64,000 nucleotides of DNA from Azolla caroliniana (lineage: Eukaryota > Polypodiophyta), in assembly GCA_043228905.1 (NCBI GenBank), contig JBHGNT010000001.1, positions 6,262,001 through 6,326,000 of the forward strand. Direction: 5' to 3'. The notes under the pieces were generated by a model. The model was not told the DNA's origin, made no database searches, and was given only the letters and a program-made list of their open reading frames with translations. Positions 43,850 through 57,940 of this stretch are shown in pieces; positions within the stretch are counted from its first letter, which is position 1, and every line of letters starts with the position of its first letter. A program made the position numbers and the translations under genes.

Positions 43850-45750
43850 TTCTCTTGTTTGCGTGCTAGTGATTCTCATTAATCGAAGCATAGTTATTGT
43901 AGTGTTTATATTCTTTTACTTGTCTACATTGTCTAATGCTTAAGCCTTAACAAGGCATTTGTGAGCTTCATGGTGAGGACAACCTTTGAGAGAGGTGATT
44001 ACGGAGGGTTCGCTACACCTATGTAAAAACTTGAGACTACTTGACAACCACACTTGCCCGACTTGCCATTAATAGGGTATATGGTGGTCCAAACTTCTGA
44101 ACAAAATGATCTCAACGTGGAGGCATAACTCCGTTGAGACAAAGACATGTGCTTAATACGAACACCTTGAACCAACGCTATATATGTATGTATGTATGTG
44201 TTCATATTTTCATCATTAAATAGTTTGTTATGTTTGGACAAAACATTAATGTGAATACGTAGCACCGCCATAAATGGGTTATAATGTTTAAAATAAGTTT
44301 GAGACATAATTGTCTACATGTTTGTCACTAAATAGGAAACATATAATAGAGCTTGTAATAAAGAGAGATTATCTTTGATGGTGTAAACTTCATAGCTATC
44401 ATGATTACCAGTGGCAGTCACATTCAAACACAACATTAGCTTCCTATTTAAGTTATTGAACTTAAAAGAGAATAGACACTTGGAAGGGATGCCATAATGT
44501 ATTGGCATTCTGCACCAATAGAAGGAGATGCTAAATGATTCCTTTCAAGCATGCTTGAATCCTTGAATAATGATTGGATGTCAAACAAGGTGTTGCGTTT
44601 TAATGGCCAAAATGACATCAAAAGCTTGGATATAATGACTTCAACATTGATATGCATGAATATTTGAATTAATCTTAATCAATTTAGTACTCATACTAGT
44701 ACATTGACCATCAGGATTGTAGCTTTATGTTCAAGACAATGAATGAAAAGCATCAAAGTCGACAAACAACTTGATCAAAAGTTACGCTTTTTATGTATAA
44801 GTGTTGCATTTTGTGTTTGAGAAAGTAGCAACTCTCTTGCTTTTTGGATATCGGAAAGCTATAAAAAGACATAGGGACAATTGTATAGGGGAAGATGGAT
44901 AAACTTGAGGAGCAAGACAAGCTCTCATGAGAAAGTTCACTTAGCAGATTGTGTGAGAAAGCCACCAGGTTTGAGTAATATTCATATGGTGCATGGAGGA
45001 GTTGACTAGATCGAGGCTTGTTCTTGGAGGTTCTTTAGATGTTAATTGAGGCATAATTCTGAAGAGTATATTGCTCTTGGTGGTGTTTTTTAGCATTGCC
45101 TATTTGGGGATTGATTTATTATCATTTTCACACTATGTATGGTGAGGAGGTAAGACTATGTTAATTTTTATGCTATAAAGCCATATATATTCAAGAGCAA
45201 ATCAAGATAAGTAGATATAATTTTAAACTAAATTTATGAAGGGTCTCATGTCAAATCAAATTTCAATATCAAACACATTTCTTGAGGCTTGAACTAGTTA
45301 AAACCTATATGTTTAAAATTATCAACTTTGACAAGATTGCCTCAACTTTGTGAAGTTGTATTTTGAGGGCATGTCCGAAGTCTCCTTTTATGTTTTTTCA
45401 CATTGACATGCTTTAACACACAACTACATGATATTTAACTCTTTCTCCTAGGTCATACTTTTTTTACTTCCACATTAAATGTCTTTAGATCATCCCATAT
45501 TCATTGATTGTTGGCACCGCCATACTTTATCCATGCTTCTAGTTCTAGCATGGTCGGTCCACTCTATATTATCACGGACATGCAACTCTTGTATGAGTGT
45601 TCAAGTTCATTCTTTGTATATTAATTGTAAAAGTTGGGGATTAGCATCAAGCCATTGGTACTTTTTTGTAATGGCCTATAACATTCCACTAATAAAATGT
45701 ACAAACTTGTCATAGTTAGTCCCTCATTTTCAGCTTTTGTCAACATTAAT
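43850..45750. other. No gene seen
   Basis: AT-rich; ORFs up to 102 residues on the minus strand (44,307-43,999) have no family features. Confidence 0.45.
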
Positions 45751-45756
45751 ACTTGA

Positions 45757-46650
45757 AGAGCGACATAATTGTATTTTGAAGTCTTCATGGTTCAATCTAT
45801 GTTCCTTTTTGTGGTAGTTTAGCAACATTCACTATAGTCTATATTTAAATCTCTATAGCACATGCCTTCAATACCTTTTTGCATATATTTCCATGAATTA
45901 AAACTATACATCTTTTGGAAAAACTCCCATGTTACACTACAATTTTGAAAATTTAGCTTTTGTTGAACTCATATGATAGAGTTACATATTTCATAGTGGC
46001 GTCTCATTGTGTATTAACACCCTATATCATATTCATTCAAGACCTATCTAAAAAGGTACACATTATTTGTAGATTTTTCATGAATAGAATGCAAAATTTC
46101 CGTATACAAGCTTTGTATGTCAGTGTAGATGAATGCCTTCTCGTGTTACATTTGTGACAAATAAATCAATCAACAACCTTGGTTAAAGTCACATGTTATG
46201 GCTATAGATTTATGAGTCAACGTTAATATGTGAAGAGTGACATAATTGTATTTTGAAGTCTTCATGGTTCAATCTATGTTCCTTTTTGTGGCCATCTCAC
46301 TTACAGGATAGTTTGGCAACATTCACTATATGTAAATGCTCTATATCACATGCACTCAATACCTTTTTGCATATATTTCCATGAATTAAATGGAAAGACT
46401 CCCATGTTACATTACAATTTTGAAAATTTAGCTTTTGTTGAACTCATATGATAGAGTTACATATTTGAATATTTCATAGTGACTTCTCAATGCTCATTGT
46501 GTATTAACACCCTATATCATATTCATTCAAGACCTATCTAAAAAGTTACACATTATTTGTAGTTTTTTCATGAATGGAATGCACCCTTTCCGTATACAAC
46601 CTTCGTATGTTAGTTTAGATGAATGTCCTCTCATTTTACATTTGTTATTG
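45757..46650 (+). repeat. Direct tandem duplication, about 430-base unit
   Basis: 45,757-46,157 and 46,227-46,650 share long near-identical blocks (e.g. CATAATTGTATTTTGAAGTC, TTGAACTCATATGATAGAGT, AACACCCTATATCATATTCA) in the same order with small indels. No ORF spans it. Confidence 0.88.
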
Positions 46651-46659
46651 CTATAGGTT

Positions 46660-49600
46660 TATGAGTGACCCCCATGAACTACCTCACATGGACTCAAATC
46701 ATAGAATATTAAAGCTTGGATAACCATAATATAAGAGGCCATGAATTACTAAAGGACCCAATGCATGTGCATAAGCGGCCACATGTTCTTAGGATCAAGG
46801 CCCCTTTTCATGTGCGTCGGGTGAAGTTTTTTACTTTGGTATTTTACACCCCTCATATTCAGTACAAACATATTAACTATTTCAATCCATAAACTATTGA
46901 TGTCAAGTACACTCAATCCATAATTGAAACTCTCTTTCGATGTGCATTGTTCATGAATAAAATGAATCTTTTTCGATCTAATACAGTCTTTATGTGCACA
47001 TCCTCACTTAGATGATACTTTTACGTATGTGAATTAATGTGAGCAAAAGGCTTAAAAGTTCTTATTGGAAACCATGTGTTCTAGTTAGGTTGTAGGGCTT
47101 GCATACTTCTCTTGATGAAATATGTATCCAAAATTAGAGATTTTATCCAAGAGTTTACTTTTTTCATTTTGCATGTCCATAATATGTATTATGCTAACAC
47201 TTTGCTTTTCAATCATATTTCTTTTCTAACTCATTACAAGCATCCACCGCCAAGATTAGTACTCATAGTACACCCATGTCTTGTACCTCAACCACGTACT
47301 TGAGGAACTTCTTGTTAGAATATATTCAATGATCATCTTTGATAACTAATTTTCTAACAAAGCATGTTGTGTTGCATTTTTGAATGACCCCTATATGAAG
47401 AGAAGTTATTGGTGCATTTTGACCTAAATGTGGATGCTAATCCCTACCATAGTAGTTGTGGTGGGGTGGGGTATTTGTGGGGCTTGTGCCCCCTTGGGTT
47501 CATGGTTCCACTCTCAAGAATATATTTTAATAATATTTCCTCTATATTCATCTACGAGTGGGGCAAAAAAAAAGGCAATTAAGTAGATTCTCTCAATATT
47601 TTCCTTAATAAGGGAGCAATGGTTTGTAACCAATGTGTGGAAAGTTGTGTACTTACTACTTACCTGCCTATCAACCAACTATTGCATGATATATAGGAAT
47701 GAACCTTGAGTTGATTATAGAAGTACTAGAATTAGCTCATTCTGAAAAAACCTTAATTGCCAAAAATCTCCATTTAAGCTCCAAGTTGTTGACTGTTGAT
47801 TTCATGGCTTAATCTATATTTAATCAAATCATTAAAACATTTTAATGGCACAATTGAGTGTCTTTTGCGAATAGTCTCTTCATTGAGTCTGTCAAGTATA
47901 AGACTGAGGTCATGAAGATTGTTCATTTGAAGACGTTGTTCACCCAAAGAATAGCTTGAGAGTGATTGACACTCTCTATCATTTGTCTTAGGGTTTAGGG
48001 TTTGACACACCTTGGGTGGCTTGACGGTTACAAGATGGTACACGCTTGTTACAGGTCATTGCAAATATTTTGTCGTATCATCATGCAATGACATCATTAT
48101 CTTGGCTATCACCTTAAAGTAGAAAAGGCATGAAATTTATGTAAGTAGAATGCAAGGTGGTGGCAAATATTGCAATGTGGTTAGCATTCCCATTTGCTGT
48201 TTCGTGCAAAGGTATTCATACGAAGAGTCATGATTGGTGGGCTTCCATTAGGTTCAACCCTAAGGAGATGAGGACTAGGGTCAGGTACCGGCTTCTTTTG
48301 CACCATTCCGTTGTTGGAAGACAGTACACACAGGTTCATTAAAGGTCCGATAGCGCGTATCATTGGGAAGTACTTATGAGACATTTGGCAAGTTTTAACC
48401 ACGTTTGTTACATACTTGAGCCCTCGACAATGGGTTTGTTAATTCTGAGTATGTTCAAAATGGTCCAAATGACGAGATGGAGATATTGTCCCGATCTTTA
48501 CAATATTGGGGAGTGCTAACACAATTGGAATATGTGAAATGCTTTTCATGTTTGATGAAAGCCTATGCGAAACGAAGAGCATGATTTCCTCAATTGCATA
48601 ATAATGAGGTTTTCTAATGGTTTTAGCTTTATAGGACATCCCCCTCTAGGGAGAGGATTACATAGGATAGAGAGACTATGAAGTGTTGTAAGAAGTGGAT
48701 TTTACATACAATTAATATAATTGTGTGCTTCTTTACCGGAGAGAGAGAGAGATTTTGGAGTTTCCTGAAATGCCAAGGAGTTGCTCTACATACCACTTCC
48801 CAGTGTGTGTGCGCGTGAGATGGAGGCAGATTGACAGACAGACAGGAACTAATATGCATCGGAAGATTAATGGAGACACGCCTTCTTGGTTAGTACTATA
48901 TCATTTCGAATTCTCGCCTTTTCATGGTTAGTGTGGTTATTTGCATCTGCTATTGCACAAGATTGATTCTTGCAGAGCTTACTTATGGGAATCATGGTTT
49001 CCTTATTCTATTTTTCTTTGATTTTTCTCTCTGTTTTTTTTCTAGATTTATTATGCGGCGGTCAAATATGAACCTTGTTTTTGTAAGTTTTTAATTATTA
49101 ATCATTAATTTTATGGATAATCACGTATTAATACGTTTATCGGATCCTTTCTATGTCAGGATGTCAAGAACTCATATTTTGCTATGATATCTGCTATTTT
49201 GGAATGTATTTCCCTCATTTTTAGTGAATACAAAATTTAGGCCTTAACTTTGAATCCCAAAACAACTTTCTCGCATGAAATTTTGCATATTCAAATCATG
49301 AAGTTTTAAATTTGAATATGGAAACTTGAATTTTACTAATTTCCACTAAATCTGAATGGATAGTTAGCAGTTTATTATATGCCGTTTTCCCTAAGAAAAA
49401 TATTTTATATGGTTTCAAGGAATAGAGAAATAGTTGAACTAGCACATTAAAGAAAGAAAGGCGTAATAGAATTGTCATGAATGAATCTCTTTCTTGGAAA
49501 GGCAATACAGATATTCTCAACAACAGAAACATTGTCGATAGGTCTGGGCTTTCTTAGAAAGATCATCAGAAATGATTGTGAGAAGTGTAACTTGTCTTGT

Positions 49601-50900
49601 GATGCTTGTTAAAATATTTAAACTAGTAGGAATTTATGGCTATCTAACCAAAGTGGATCTTCAGTTAACTGGTGGCATGTTTAATAATTTCAAGGTTCGA
49701 TTGAGTCTGATCTTAGTATGTGCTTCATGTCTTGACTTTTTGCGTCAGTCAACCACAATGTGCACAAAATCTAAATTTAAACCTTTAGAATTAAGGACAA
49801 TTCTCACATTATCCAGATATTTCGAGAAAAATAATCGTAACGAAACTACCCAAATTTTAAGCTGGAAAACTTAGGGACATTCTAAGCTTGATCTGGGATT
49901 TGTCAGGGTTGCATGGCTCTGTTCTTTATACATCGGAAAGGGTCTTTAGAATGGAATTAAAACCTTTTTCCTTAGCTTCTCATACTTTCTTTTGTCATCC
50001 CAAGAGCTAAATTTACTACTTTTATGCATAACCACAGAACTTTGTACAAAACCAAAGACAGGCAAAGTATTTGCATACTATATTTTTTGCATGTGGTAAT
50101 ACAAGTTTTTCATTTTAAATAAAAACCTATTATAAGATCATTTTCATATAAAGGGAACGTAATTTCCCATGATATATATAATGCCTGTTTGTGGTAAATT
50201 GAGAACTCTAGACATATAGGAAAGCTGAGAAGTTTTTTAAAGTGAAGTTTAATCATGCTTCCTAGAGTTTAGGGATGGATACTCTGGAAAGGTAGGGAAT
50301 TCAACTTAAAATATTTCGTTTAAATTCATATTATACATAATTGGACAAGAGATTAGCATTAACAATTTTTACATATTTAAAAATATAACAGAAAGACTAC
50401 TTGATAAAATGCTCACTGCTTATAACTTATGAGCATGATTGCAATTCACCCATCTTAATGCTCATTTTATTGATATAGAAACTAGCAGAAATGAACTAAT
50501 ATTGCATGATATGACCCATTCCTCGAGAAGTTTATTATTATGTGAGTTAAAGAGTTAGAATGGCCAGAATTATCCTGAGTTTGTGCACATAATCTTAGAG
50601 AATCTCCAGTTTAATTTCCAGTTGGATATGGAATTTAATAACCGAGTGCTCAAATGGAACCATTCTCCACTGTGGAACATGATTGATTAATGCATGTATA
50701 ATTTAATGATTGCTAGCTAGTATTTCTTATAGAGTAAAACTTTAGCTAACTGATTGTGCTAGATTAGTCCACAAGGGTTTCATCTTAATTTTCTGACTTA
50801 TCCTGGTCCTTTGGCTTGTCGGTAATTGAAATAAGATGTTGGAAATTAAGGTTTGTGAATTATTAACTATTAAAACATCAATAACTATCTTTTAATACAG
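46660..50900. other. Mostly non-coding; possible 5' exons of the downstream gene
   Basis: No long ORF. The minus-strand stretch 48,008-48,096 matches sequence flanking the solo LTR at 58,918. A possible start exon with a good donor is ATG at 49,053 followed by GTAAGT at 49,083, but nothing else supports it. Confidence 0.4.
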
Positions 50901-53900
50901 CGAATTCCCAAGAAGACAAGTCACAATAATTTCTCGCCCAATCTTGCAGGTACTACAGGGATGATGTTTGAAAATCAAGGTTTATGGAAGTTTTTCTTTT
51001 CAAATCCATCATCTTGGTGGGACAATAGATTTAACAAGGTAAATCCTACTATATTTAGAAGAAGCAAATGTGCTTATACATTTGCATTATCTGTGTTACC
51101 TTTTGTGCTTTCTCATATTATATTTATTTTGGTTCTTTTTGTTATGGTAAAAATTTCTATGTAGAAGTAAATGCATAATAATATGTGTCAAAGTTTAAAG
51201 TAAATTGTCGTCATTTATCCCGTACTGTAGAACAAACTGAAATAAAGATAAACAAAACCGAAACTGGAATAAAGATAAGTAGAACAGCCTAAGGCACCAG
51301 ATATTTTAATTTGCTAATCATGCCATGTTCTGAACTTAGATGGTCTGAAACTTATGGATTAGAAATATCTCAAACAGGGCCATTCAAGAGGAAGATGCCC
51401 ACGAAGCATAGCATTACATTTGGCGTTGAAGGATAATGGCATTGTCAATAACAAGGGTGGTGAGGCTGTGTCTAGATGGAGCTGACCTACATGCACCACA
51501 AATTGTTATTGCCTGATTCATGTTAACCTTTTTGAATATTGTCGTTGAGATCCTACTTGAGTTGCCCATGATTGACATGTAGCATGGAAGGCAGGGGTAA
51601 TGGGTGCCGAAGAAGGTTGGGAGGGTTCTTTGTAGATGTGGTTTTGTGGCTGTAATGCTGTCCTACAGCTTTTGTCAATGTCTCTTGATTTCTAACAAAA
51701 GCTGTCCCAAAGCATTGTTGGTCTTCATATTCCATTGCCTTGCAGGGTGGGCTAAACCTTTGCAAAGAGGTAGTGATATTTTCTTCATAAAAAATAAAAC
51801 AATGGCAAACATGATGCTCCGTTGTTTCCACATATATATCCATGGCACAATTGGCAGATCTTTTCTTCGGTAGCTTTGCATACATATCTGCTTGCCTCAA
51901 TTTGTGGTGCCATGATGTCCTGAGCTATGGAATGCATGAGAGAGATGCGTATCCATATTAGAAGGCTTGATGATAAATCCGTCATACCACAAGTGTAAAA
52001 ATAATTCCTCATAGCCGGCCATCTTCCTACCAAGTGGCATTGTGAGGCTGATCCACATTCTTTTATTATCAAGTTTAACAATCCGTTCAGTTCACTCTAT
52101 AACTTTTGTCATGTCGAAGTGTGGGCAATCCTATATTAGCACACAGGAATTTCATATTTATGTCATGTGATTGGAACCATTCCTGTATTTCAGTTGGCCA
52201 AAAATGAAATATGTGCATACAGATTAACACATACATATTGAATACCTTTGCTTTGTGAGCTTCCAAATCCATTGGATACAAGTAACCTATGGAAATATGT
52301 CTAAGTAACTATTAATGTTCCCATCTCAGCCTGGAGTATTTTGTGGCTCGCCAATTCTATGATCCATACCTTGCAGGTAATCATTGAAACTAAAGGCATC
52401 TCCAAATATCTCTAGTTTTGTGCCCTATGATGGCTTTATCTCCAAGCTTACACCCCTTGCAGAAGAGTTGATGTTAGAAGTGTATTGAACAACCATAAAT
52501 TTGTACATTTTCTTGAGAAAATCAAGTTCAGTTGGCCTCCTATAGGAGAACTGAGGCATTGTGATAATGACTCCTATGTATGTGTAAGATTGTGTGTATG
52601 CCACCTTTTCTTCTCCCGTTGAAAAGTGCTACAGATCACCACTTCGTCTACACTACATGTCTTCGACATCCATCTGGAGAATCAAATATAATATAAGACC
52701 GAAGAAGTTCCAAAACTTTCATGGAAAGGCATAAGATCAAAATATTTTAGTTGGTGAGGTTTTTGTCTCCGCATATCTTCAATATACCTATGTAGGAAGA
52801 CTTCCCATCTAGCTGGACAGAGCATAGTTAAGAGCCCTAGCAACTATAGGATCAGCAAACTATGCAATATATGATGCTTTGTACTGCAGGATTTTTGTAT
52901 ATATAATTTACACTCAAGAAAGGATTTTTGTATAGAAAGGACACTGTGTGACATTATACTTAAGAAATGCCTGTTTAAAAAATGGTTGCCTGGATATGAG
53001 CTCAAACACTCACATAGTGAGATAAAAAATAGCAGAACAATATCCAATGTTAGCTCACTAAAGGCTTCCATTGTCCTGAAGAAAAATGAAGGGAAGAATT
53101 TGAATGTGTCTATTATCACATAACTTCGCACTTTAGTTCTGGACTTACTGCATTTATGATAATCTTCCAGCTTATACTGTCATTAGGCAATTAATGTTTA
53201 AGAAACTGTGCTGATGTTAAAATGTAATAGGAGTAAACCTTTGCCAATCTCATGGCTGCCATTTTTAAGTGCCTTCTGGGTACATCTTGTTTTGCACATT
53301 GTGCAATGAATATAATTCCAACTGATACTATCTCTAACTTTGACACACATTCTTTCTTTTTTACTTTAGGTATCATTTCGTTCTTCTTTATAGTGATTTT
53401 ATATTCTGAAAATTAGTTACTGCATCACCTTTTATGTCTTATTTGTAAATTTCAACTCCAGATGCTTTGAAGGAAGGAAGTCCATTTCTACACCTTCTAA
53501 GTAGAATATTACACTAATTGATTAGCATTCCATGATCTTTTATTGAATAGCAGGTTAAACCTGGCCTCCCTGATTTTGTGCATAAACAAACGAAACAAGT
53601 TTTGCGGTATGATCCTTGGCATGACCCTCCATGGGTAGGAGTACAATTATGTCAAACTAATGCACATTCATCTAGTTTCAAGAGGCAAAGTCAAATAAAG
53701 AAAATGTCAGGTTTTTAAATTTTCTTTATGCTATAGATACTTTATTGATTATGCAAACTAATTTCGATTAAGCATACAAACATTATGTTTCGTCTGCAGG
53801 GAAAATGATATATATAGCATTTTGTGGGCTGTGAAGAAATTTTGTGAGGAAGGCCAACTTGATAAGGCAATTCATAGTCTTAACCTCCTGGACGAAGGAG

Positions 53901-55957
53901 GCTATCGTGTTTCCTCTTCTATCTTTTATAGACTTCTCCAGGAATGCAGCACTAAAGGGAACTTGCAAATTGCCAAGGATTTGTATAGACTTATCATCAA
54001 GAGTGGATTTGCAACAGATGTATTTCTGGGGAGTCACCTAATTCGGTTATTCACGTTTTTTGGTACTTTAACTGAAGCATACCATGTCTTCTGTAATGTA
54101 TGTAAACCAAATGTATTTGCATGGACTGCCATAATATCTGCTCATAGCAAGCTTGGCCAAGGTGAAGTGGGGTTTGATTTATATATTAAAATGCTGGAAT
54201 CAGATGTGAAACCAGATGGGTTTGCGTTTGTTGCAGCTCTTCAAGCATGCATAAGTTCATTAAGTTTGAAACAAGGGAAATTGGTACATGCTCACATTCT
54301 AGAAGCAAGTTTTGAGTCCGATATTATAGCAAATGCCCTAATGGATTTGTATATAAAATGTGGAAGCGTTGTAGATGCACAAAGAATCTTTAATCGTCAA
54401 ATAACTCGAGATGTGGTTTCGTGGAGTACACTCATTTCAGGGTATTCAATCAATGGGCATGAACATGTAGCTATGGACTTATTTCATCAAATGCAATATG
54501 AGGGCATTGCCCCAAACATTGTAACATGGAATACAGTGATTGCTTGCTGTGTCCAGCATGGCAGGTCACATGTGATATTTCAGCTTTTTGAGCAAATGCA
54601 GTTACAGCCAGACAGTGTCACATTTGTCTGCCTTCTTAAAGCATGTACGAATCTAAAATTGGTGAGGGAGGTTCATACTTACATAATTGAGCTGGGCATT
54701 CAGAAGGATATCATTGTTGGAAATACCCTAATTGATTTGTATGCTAAATTTGGAAGTCTTACTGATGCTTACGAAGTAATTCGTACTTTAGATGATCGAA
54801 ACACCGTGTCATGGAGTGCGTTGATTGCAGGATATGCACACAATGGTAATGTTTATGAAGCTGATGTGCTTTTTCATAAAATGAAAGAGGAGGGAATGGA
54901 GTTGAACAATGAAGCATGGAATGCACTAATTTCGGGTTACGCTGACAATGGACAAAGTCATGAAGCATTCAGTGTATATCAGCAAATGGAAGAATTAGGT
55001 ATAAAACCTGACCATATAACGTTTCTCAGCCTGCTGAAAGCTAGTTCAATCAATGGAGAACACCTGGCCATCAATCTAATTCACTTCCGAATTTGTGAAT
55101 GTGAATTGGATTTGGATATCATGGTTATAAACACACTTATTGATGTTTATACGAAAGTTGGAGGTATAGACGATGCACGTAGAGTCTTCGACATGTTATT
55201 GAGTTATAATCTTGTCACGTGGAATGCAATGATTTCTGGTTATGCGCATCATAGCATGGGACAAGAAGCTTTCAAGCTATTTCAGAGAATGCAAGATAGA
55301 GGCATGGATCCAGATAAGTTTACATATGCCAGTGTTTTGAAAGCGAGTTCGAGTATGTTGGCCCTAGATCAAGGGAAGATAGTGCATGACCAAGTTATCC
55401 AGAGTGGTTTTCAAGTAGACCTTTATCTTTGGAGCTCGCTTATAGACATGTATGTGAAATGTGGTAGGTATGAAGATGCTCAAAGTCTCTTGCAGGGTAT
55501 TTGTGGTGATGATACGATCACTTGGAATGCTATGATTGCTGGATGTGCTCAAAATAGTGATTATAATCAAGCATTACATTGGTTTAACAAAATGAGATAT
55601 ATTCAGTGTAAAATGGATGATGCAACATATATTGGATTGCTTTCTGCATGCGGCCATGGAGGTTGTGTGGAAGAAGGATTTTCACATTTCAACACAATGA
55701 GGCATGATGATATAAATCCCACCGTGGGTCATTACAACTGTTTGGTTGACATTCTTGGTCGTGTGGGATGTTTAAACGAAGCGATGAGCTTACTTGAGAG
55801 TATACCTTTTCAAGTTAATCTTACTGGGTGGACATCACTACTAGATCACTGCAAAGCACATGGTAATCGAGTGCTAGCCCAGAAGTGCTATAACTATCTC
55901 ATTTCATGTGATTCATCATATTCATCTGGTTATGCAATCATGTCTAGTATCTGCTAA
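50901..55957 (+). CDS. PDF-motif (OSB-type) plus PPR protein, three exons visible, N-terminus unresolved
   Basis: Exon 50,901-51,038 follows TTTTAATACAG and ends at AAG|GTAAAT. It encodes GLWKFFFSNPSSWWDNRFNK. Exon 53,554-53,705 follows AATAGCAG and encodes VKPGLPDFVHKQTKQVLRYD then PPWVGVQL. Together they form a complete PDF motif as in organellar single-stranded DNA-binding (OSB) proteins. Exon 53,800-55,957 follows CGTCTGCAG and encodes 19 PPR units of 30-36 residues in PLS order, then an E1-like segment ending YAIMSSIC. The three exons join in one frame of 815 codons, using a non-ideal donor (AT|GTCAGG) at 53,706. No DYW domain follows. The likely place of action is an organelle, inferred from family; no transit peptide was found. 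PPR and PDF parts could be separate transcripts. Confidence 0.78.
51360..52720 (-). other. Coding-like remnant in the large intron, possibly a transposon
   Basis: On the minus strand, frames at 52,620-51,550 show conserved-looking stretches (MPQFSYRRPTELDFLKKMY, FVYD-free cysteine pairs KICQLC and HVCHCFIF) broken by stops. The cysteine/histidine pairs resemble a LINE zinc-binding domain but are not enough to assign it. It lies wholly within the intron 51,039-53,553. Confidence 0.35.
53800..55957 (+). CDS. PPR exon: 19 PLS-type repeats and partial E region
   Basis: PPR proteins bind RNA one base per repeat and guide organellar RNA editing, splicing or stability. The frame is uninterrupted from the acceptor at 53,799. 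Repeats alternate lengths of about 35, 35 and 31 with P/L/S signatures such as VVSWSTLISGYSINGHEHVAMDLF, GKLVHAHI and NTLIDVYTKVGGIDDARRVF. The final VGHYNCLVDILGRVGCLNEAMSLLESIPF and LTGWTSLLDHCKAHG segments are the normal lead-in to E motifs. The stop at 55,955 removes E2 and any DYW, so an editing role would need a partner deaminase. Two diverged relatives at 25,570 and 38,690 are pseudogenes; this copy appears to be under selection because it is open. Confidence 0.92.
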
Positions 55958-57940
55958 TCTCTAAATGTTATAAGCCGCAAAAATCTGAATCCTTACACCC
56001 TGATGACTATGTTGTGCTGTTTGGAAGGCTACTTGCATTCCAAGGGGATAAAAGAGTAACTTCAAAGCACAATACAGCAACAAGCATAGGCTAATGTTGT
56101 AGTACACATGCCTTGAGAAATGATAGTTGTTTCTACCATGCACATTGTGGAACTGAAACTATCACAAGAAACAGAATTGATGTACTGGTTGCCATATTGG
56201 TATCCTTTGTATCTTGCAAGATGTAGCATTCTGATTGCTGCTGCCCACAAAGTTGTAACGTTAGAAAACCTGAACATATATATTAAAGAGATGGTTACCA
56301 TCTATCAAATGCAAATGTTTTTCAATTGCCCGCGTTCATGCACATCATTCCTTATCATAGAATCCAGTGTAGCAGTATCATCCCAATGGCTATATTGATA
56401 TCTGCTCTTTTTATTTCTTTTCTTCTCATTCTACTTTTGCCCCTATGCATTGTACACATTGTCATGTGCAATGCCCTTCATTCTATATTCTTTGACTGCA
56501 TCTAATTCCTACCAATAACAAATAAGTATTGAAATATGAGAAGAATGGTTAAGAGGTATAGATTGGGGAGTGGCATTTGAAATTGGAATGGGTGGACCGA
56601 CATGGTAGTGTTTCTTTTTTGGGCAAATGCAGCAATCATGGTTAACCATGTATGTTCATATGTTGATGCAAATATGGTCTACACATGCCACAATTGTGAA
56701 GCCCTCTTTTAGTGAGGGGTTAATTATATTAAGCTACTTTGTAATCCATTGTTTTTCAAGATTTTAGCATTTGATATTCCACACCAGATATTCATTTACT
56801 TGAGGAAAATGAACTCCAAAAGCTAAAGATTATGATGTGAAACCGTGTCAATGATTTTTTGCATGTTTTAACATTGACTTAGATAGTGTAAAGCCCTAAC
56901 AATAGAGTATGCATTCTACATTCTAGATGGCTAATGGTGTTTGCCTTTTGTTTGCATTTTTATTGGGGATTCAATTGACTCTTGAGACTCTACGTGTAGT
57001 TATAGTGCATCTCCTGAGCAATTCCACAACATGCAAATAGTGCATGCGAGAGGATTTCAACATTCCTCTGGATAATAAGGCAATGTTGGCTCATGTTTCC
57101 TCGCATCTTGTGGAAGCCTCCACTATAACCTTATTTCCTGTGAACTCCTTCAAATTATCCTTCATTTTGGGAACTTCCACTTCTCCTTAGTACTCTGACT
57201 CTCTAACAACTCAACAAGCACTAAGTGTAATTAGTATCGGTGATAATACTTCAAACACTAAGCATTATAGTAAGAAACACTAACAAAACGATTAGGGTAA
57301 GGATATGTTATCATTAAATAATTGTATCATTAAAATGTGTCTATCATAAATCCATCTAACATATGATGAGCATGGCCATAATCGCTTTTTATACATTTAG
57401 AACGACTAATAAAAATTAATATTTACAATTATCAAAACCAAATTGGACAAAATAATAACTTACTTTGATTACAAATATCTGAAATGATGTCCTCTTTGCC
57501 TGAATTGGAGGCACCCACCAAACATGTTTGCGAAGGATGTATTTTGGCAAAATGCAACGTACTTCTTTTTCAAAAGATGGTTCAGTGCAGGCTGCCCATA
57601 AATTACAGCTTGTACATAGTGGCATTTGTGGTCCTATACAAGCACCTCCATTTGGAAATTACCTTTACTTCATGATTTTTTATTGAAAACTTTTCGAAAC
57701 GTGCTCGGATTTATCCATTGAAAGCTAAGTCCAAAGTGTTTATGTGCTTCAAAAGTTTTGTAGTCATGGCCGAAAATATGGCTGGCTAAGTGTAAAATGG
57801 GTACCCTCCTTTCTGATTGAGGGGGGAATACATGTCTGTTGTTTTTAGTGCATTTCGTGCTCCACCTAGGCTAAAACTTCACCTTAACATATATACACCA
57901 CAACAAAATGGTACATGATCACTTTATAGTGTTTTAGAGT
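55958..57940. other. No gene seen
   Basis: AT-rich, only short ORFs. It would contain the 3' UTR of the PPR gene; no single poly(A) signal stands out. Confidence 0.45.

Noticed and set aside
47774-48043. Minus-strand ORF of 89 residues
   Set aside because: Looks slightly coding, but part of it is a dispersed repeat shared with 58,866-59,880 and no family fits.
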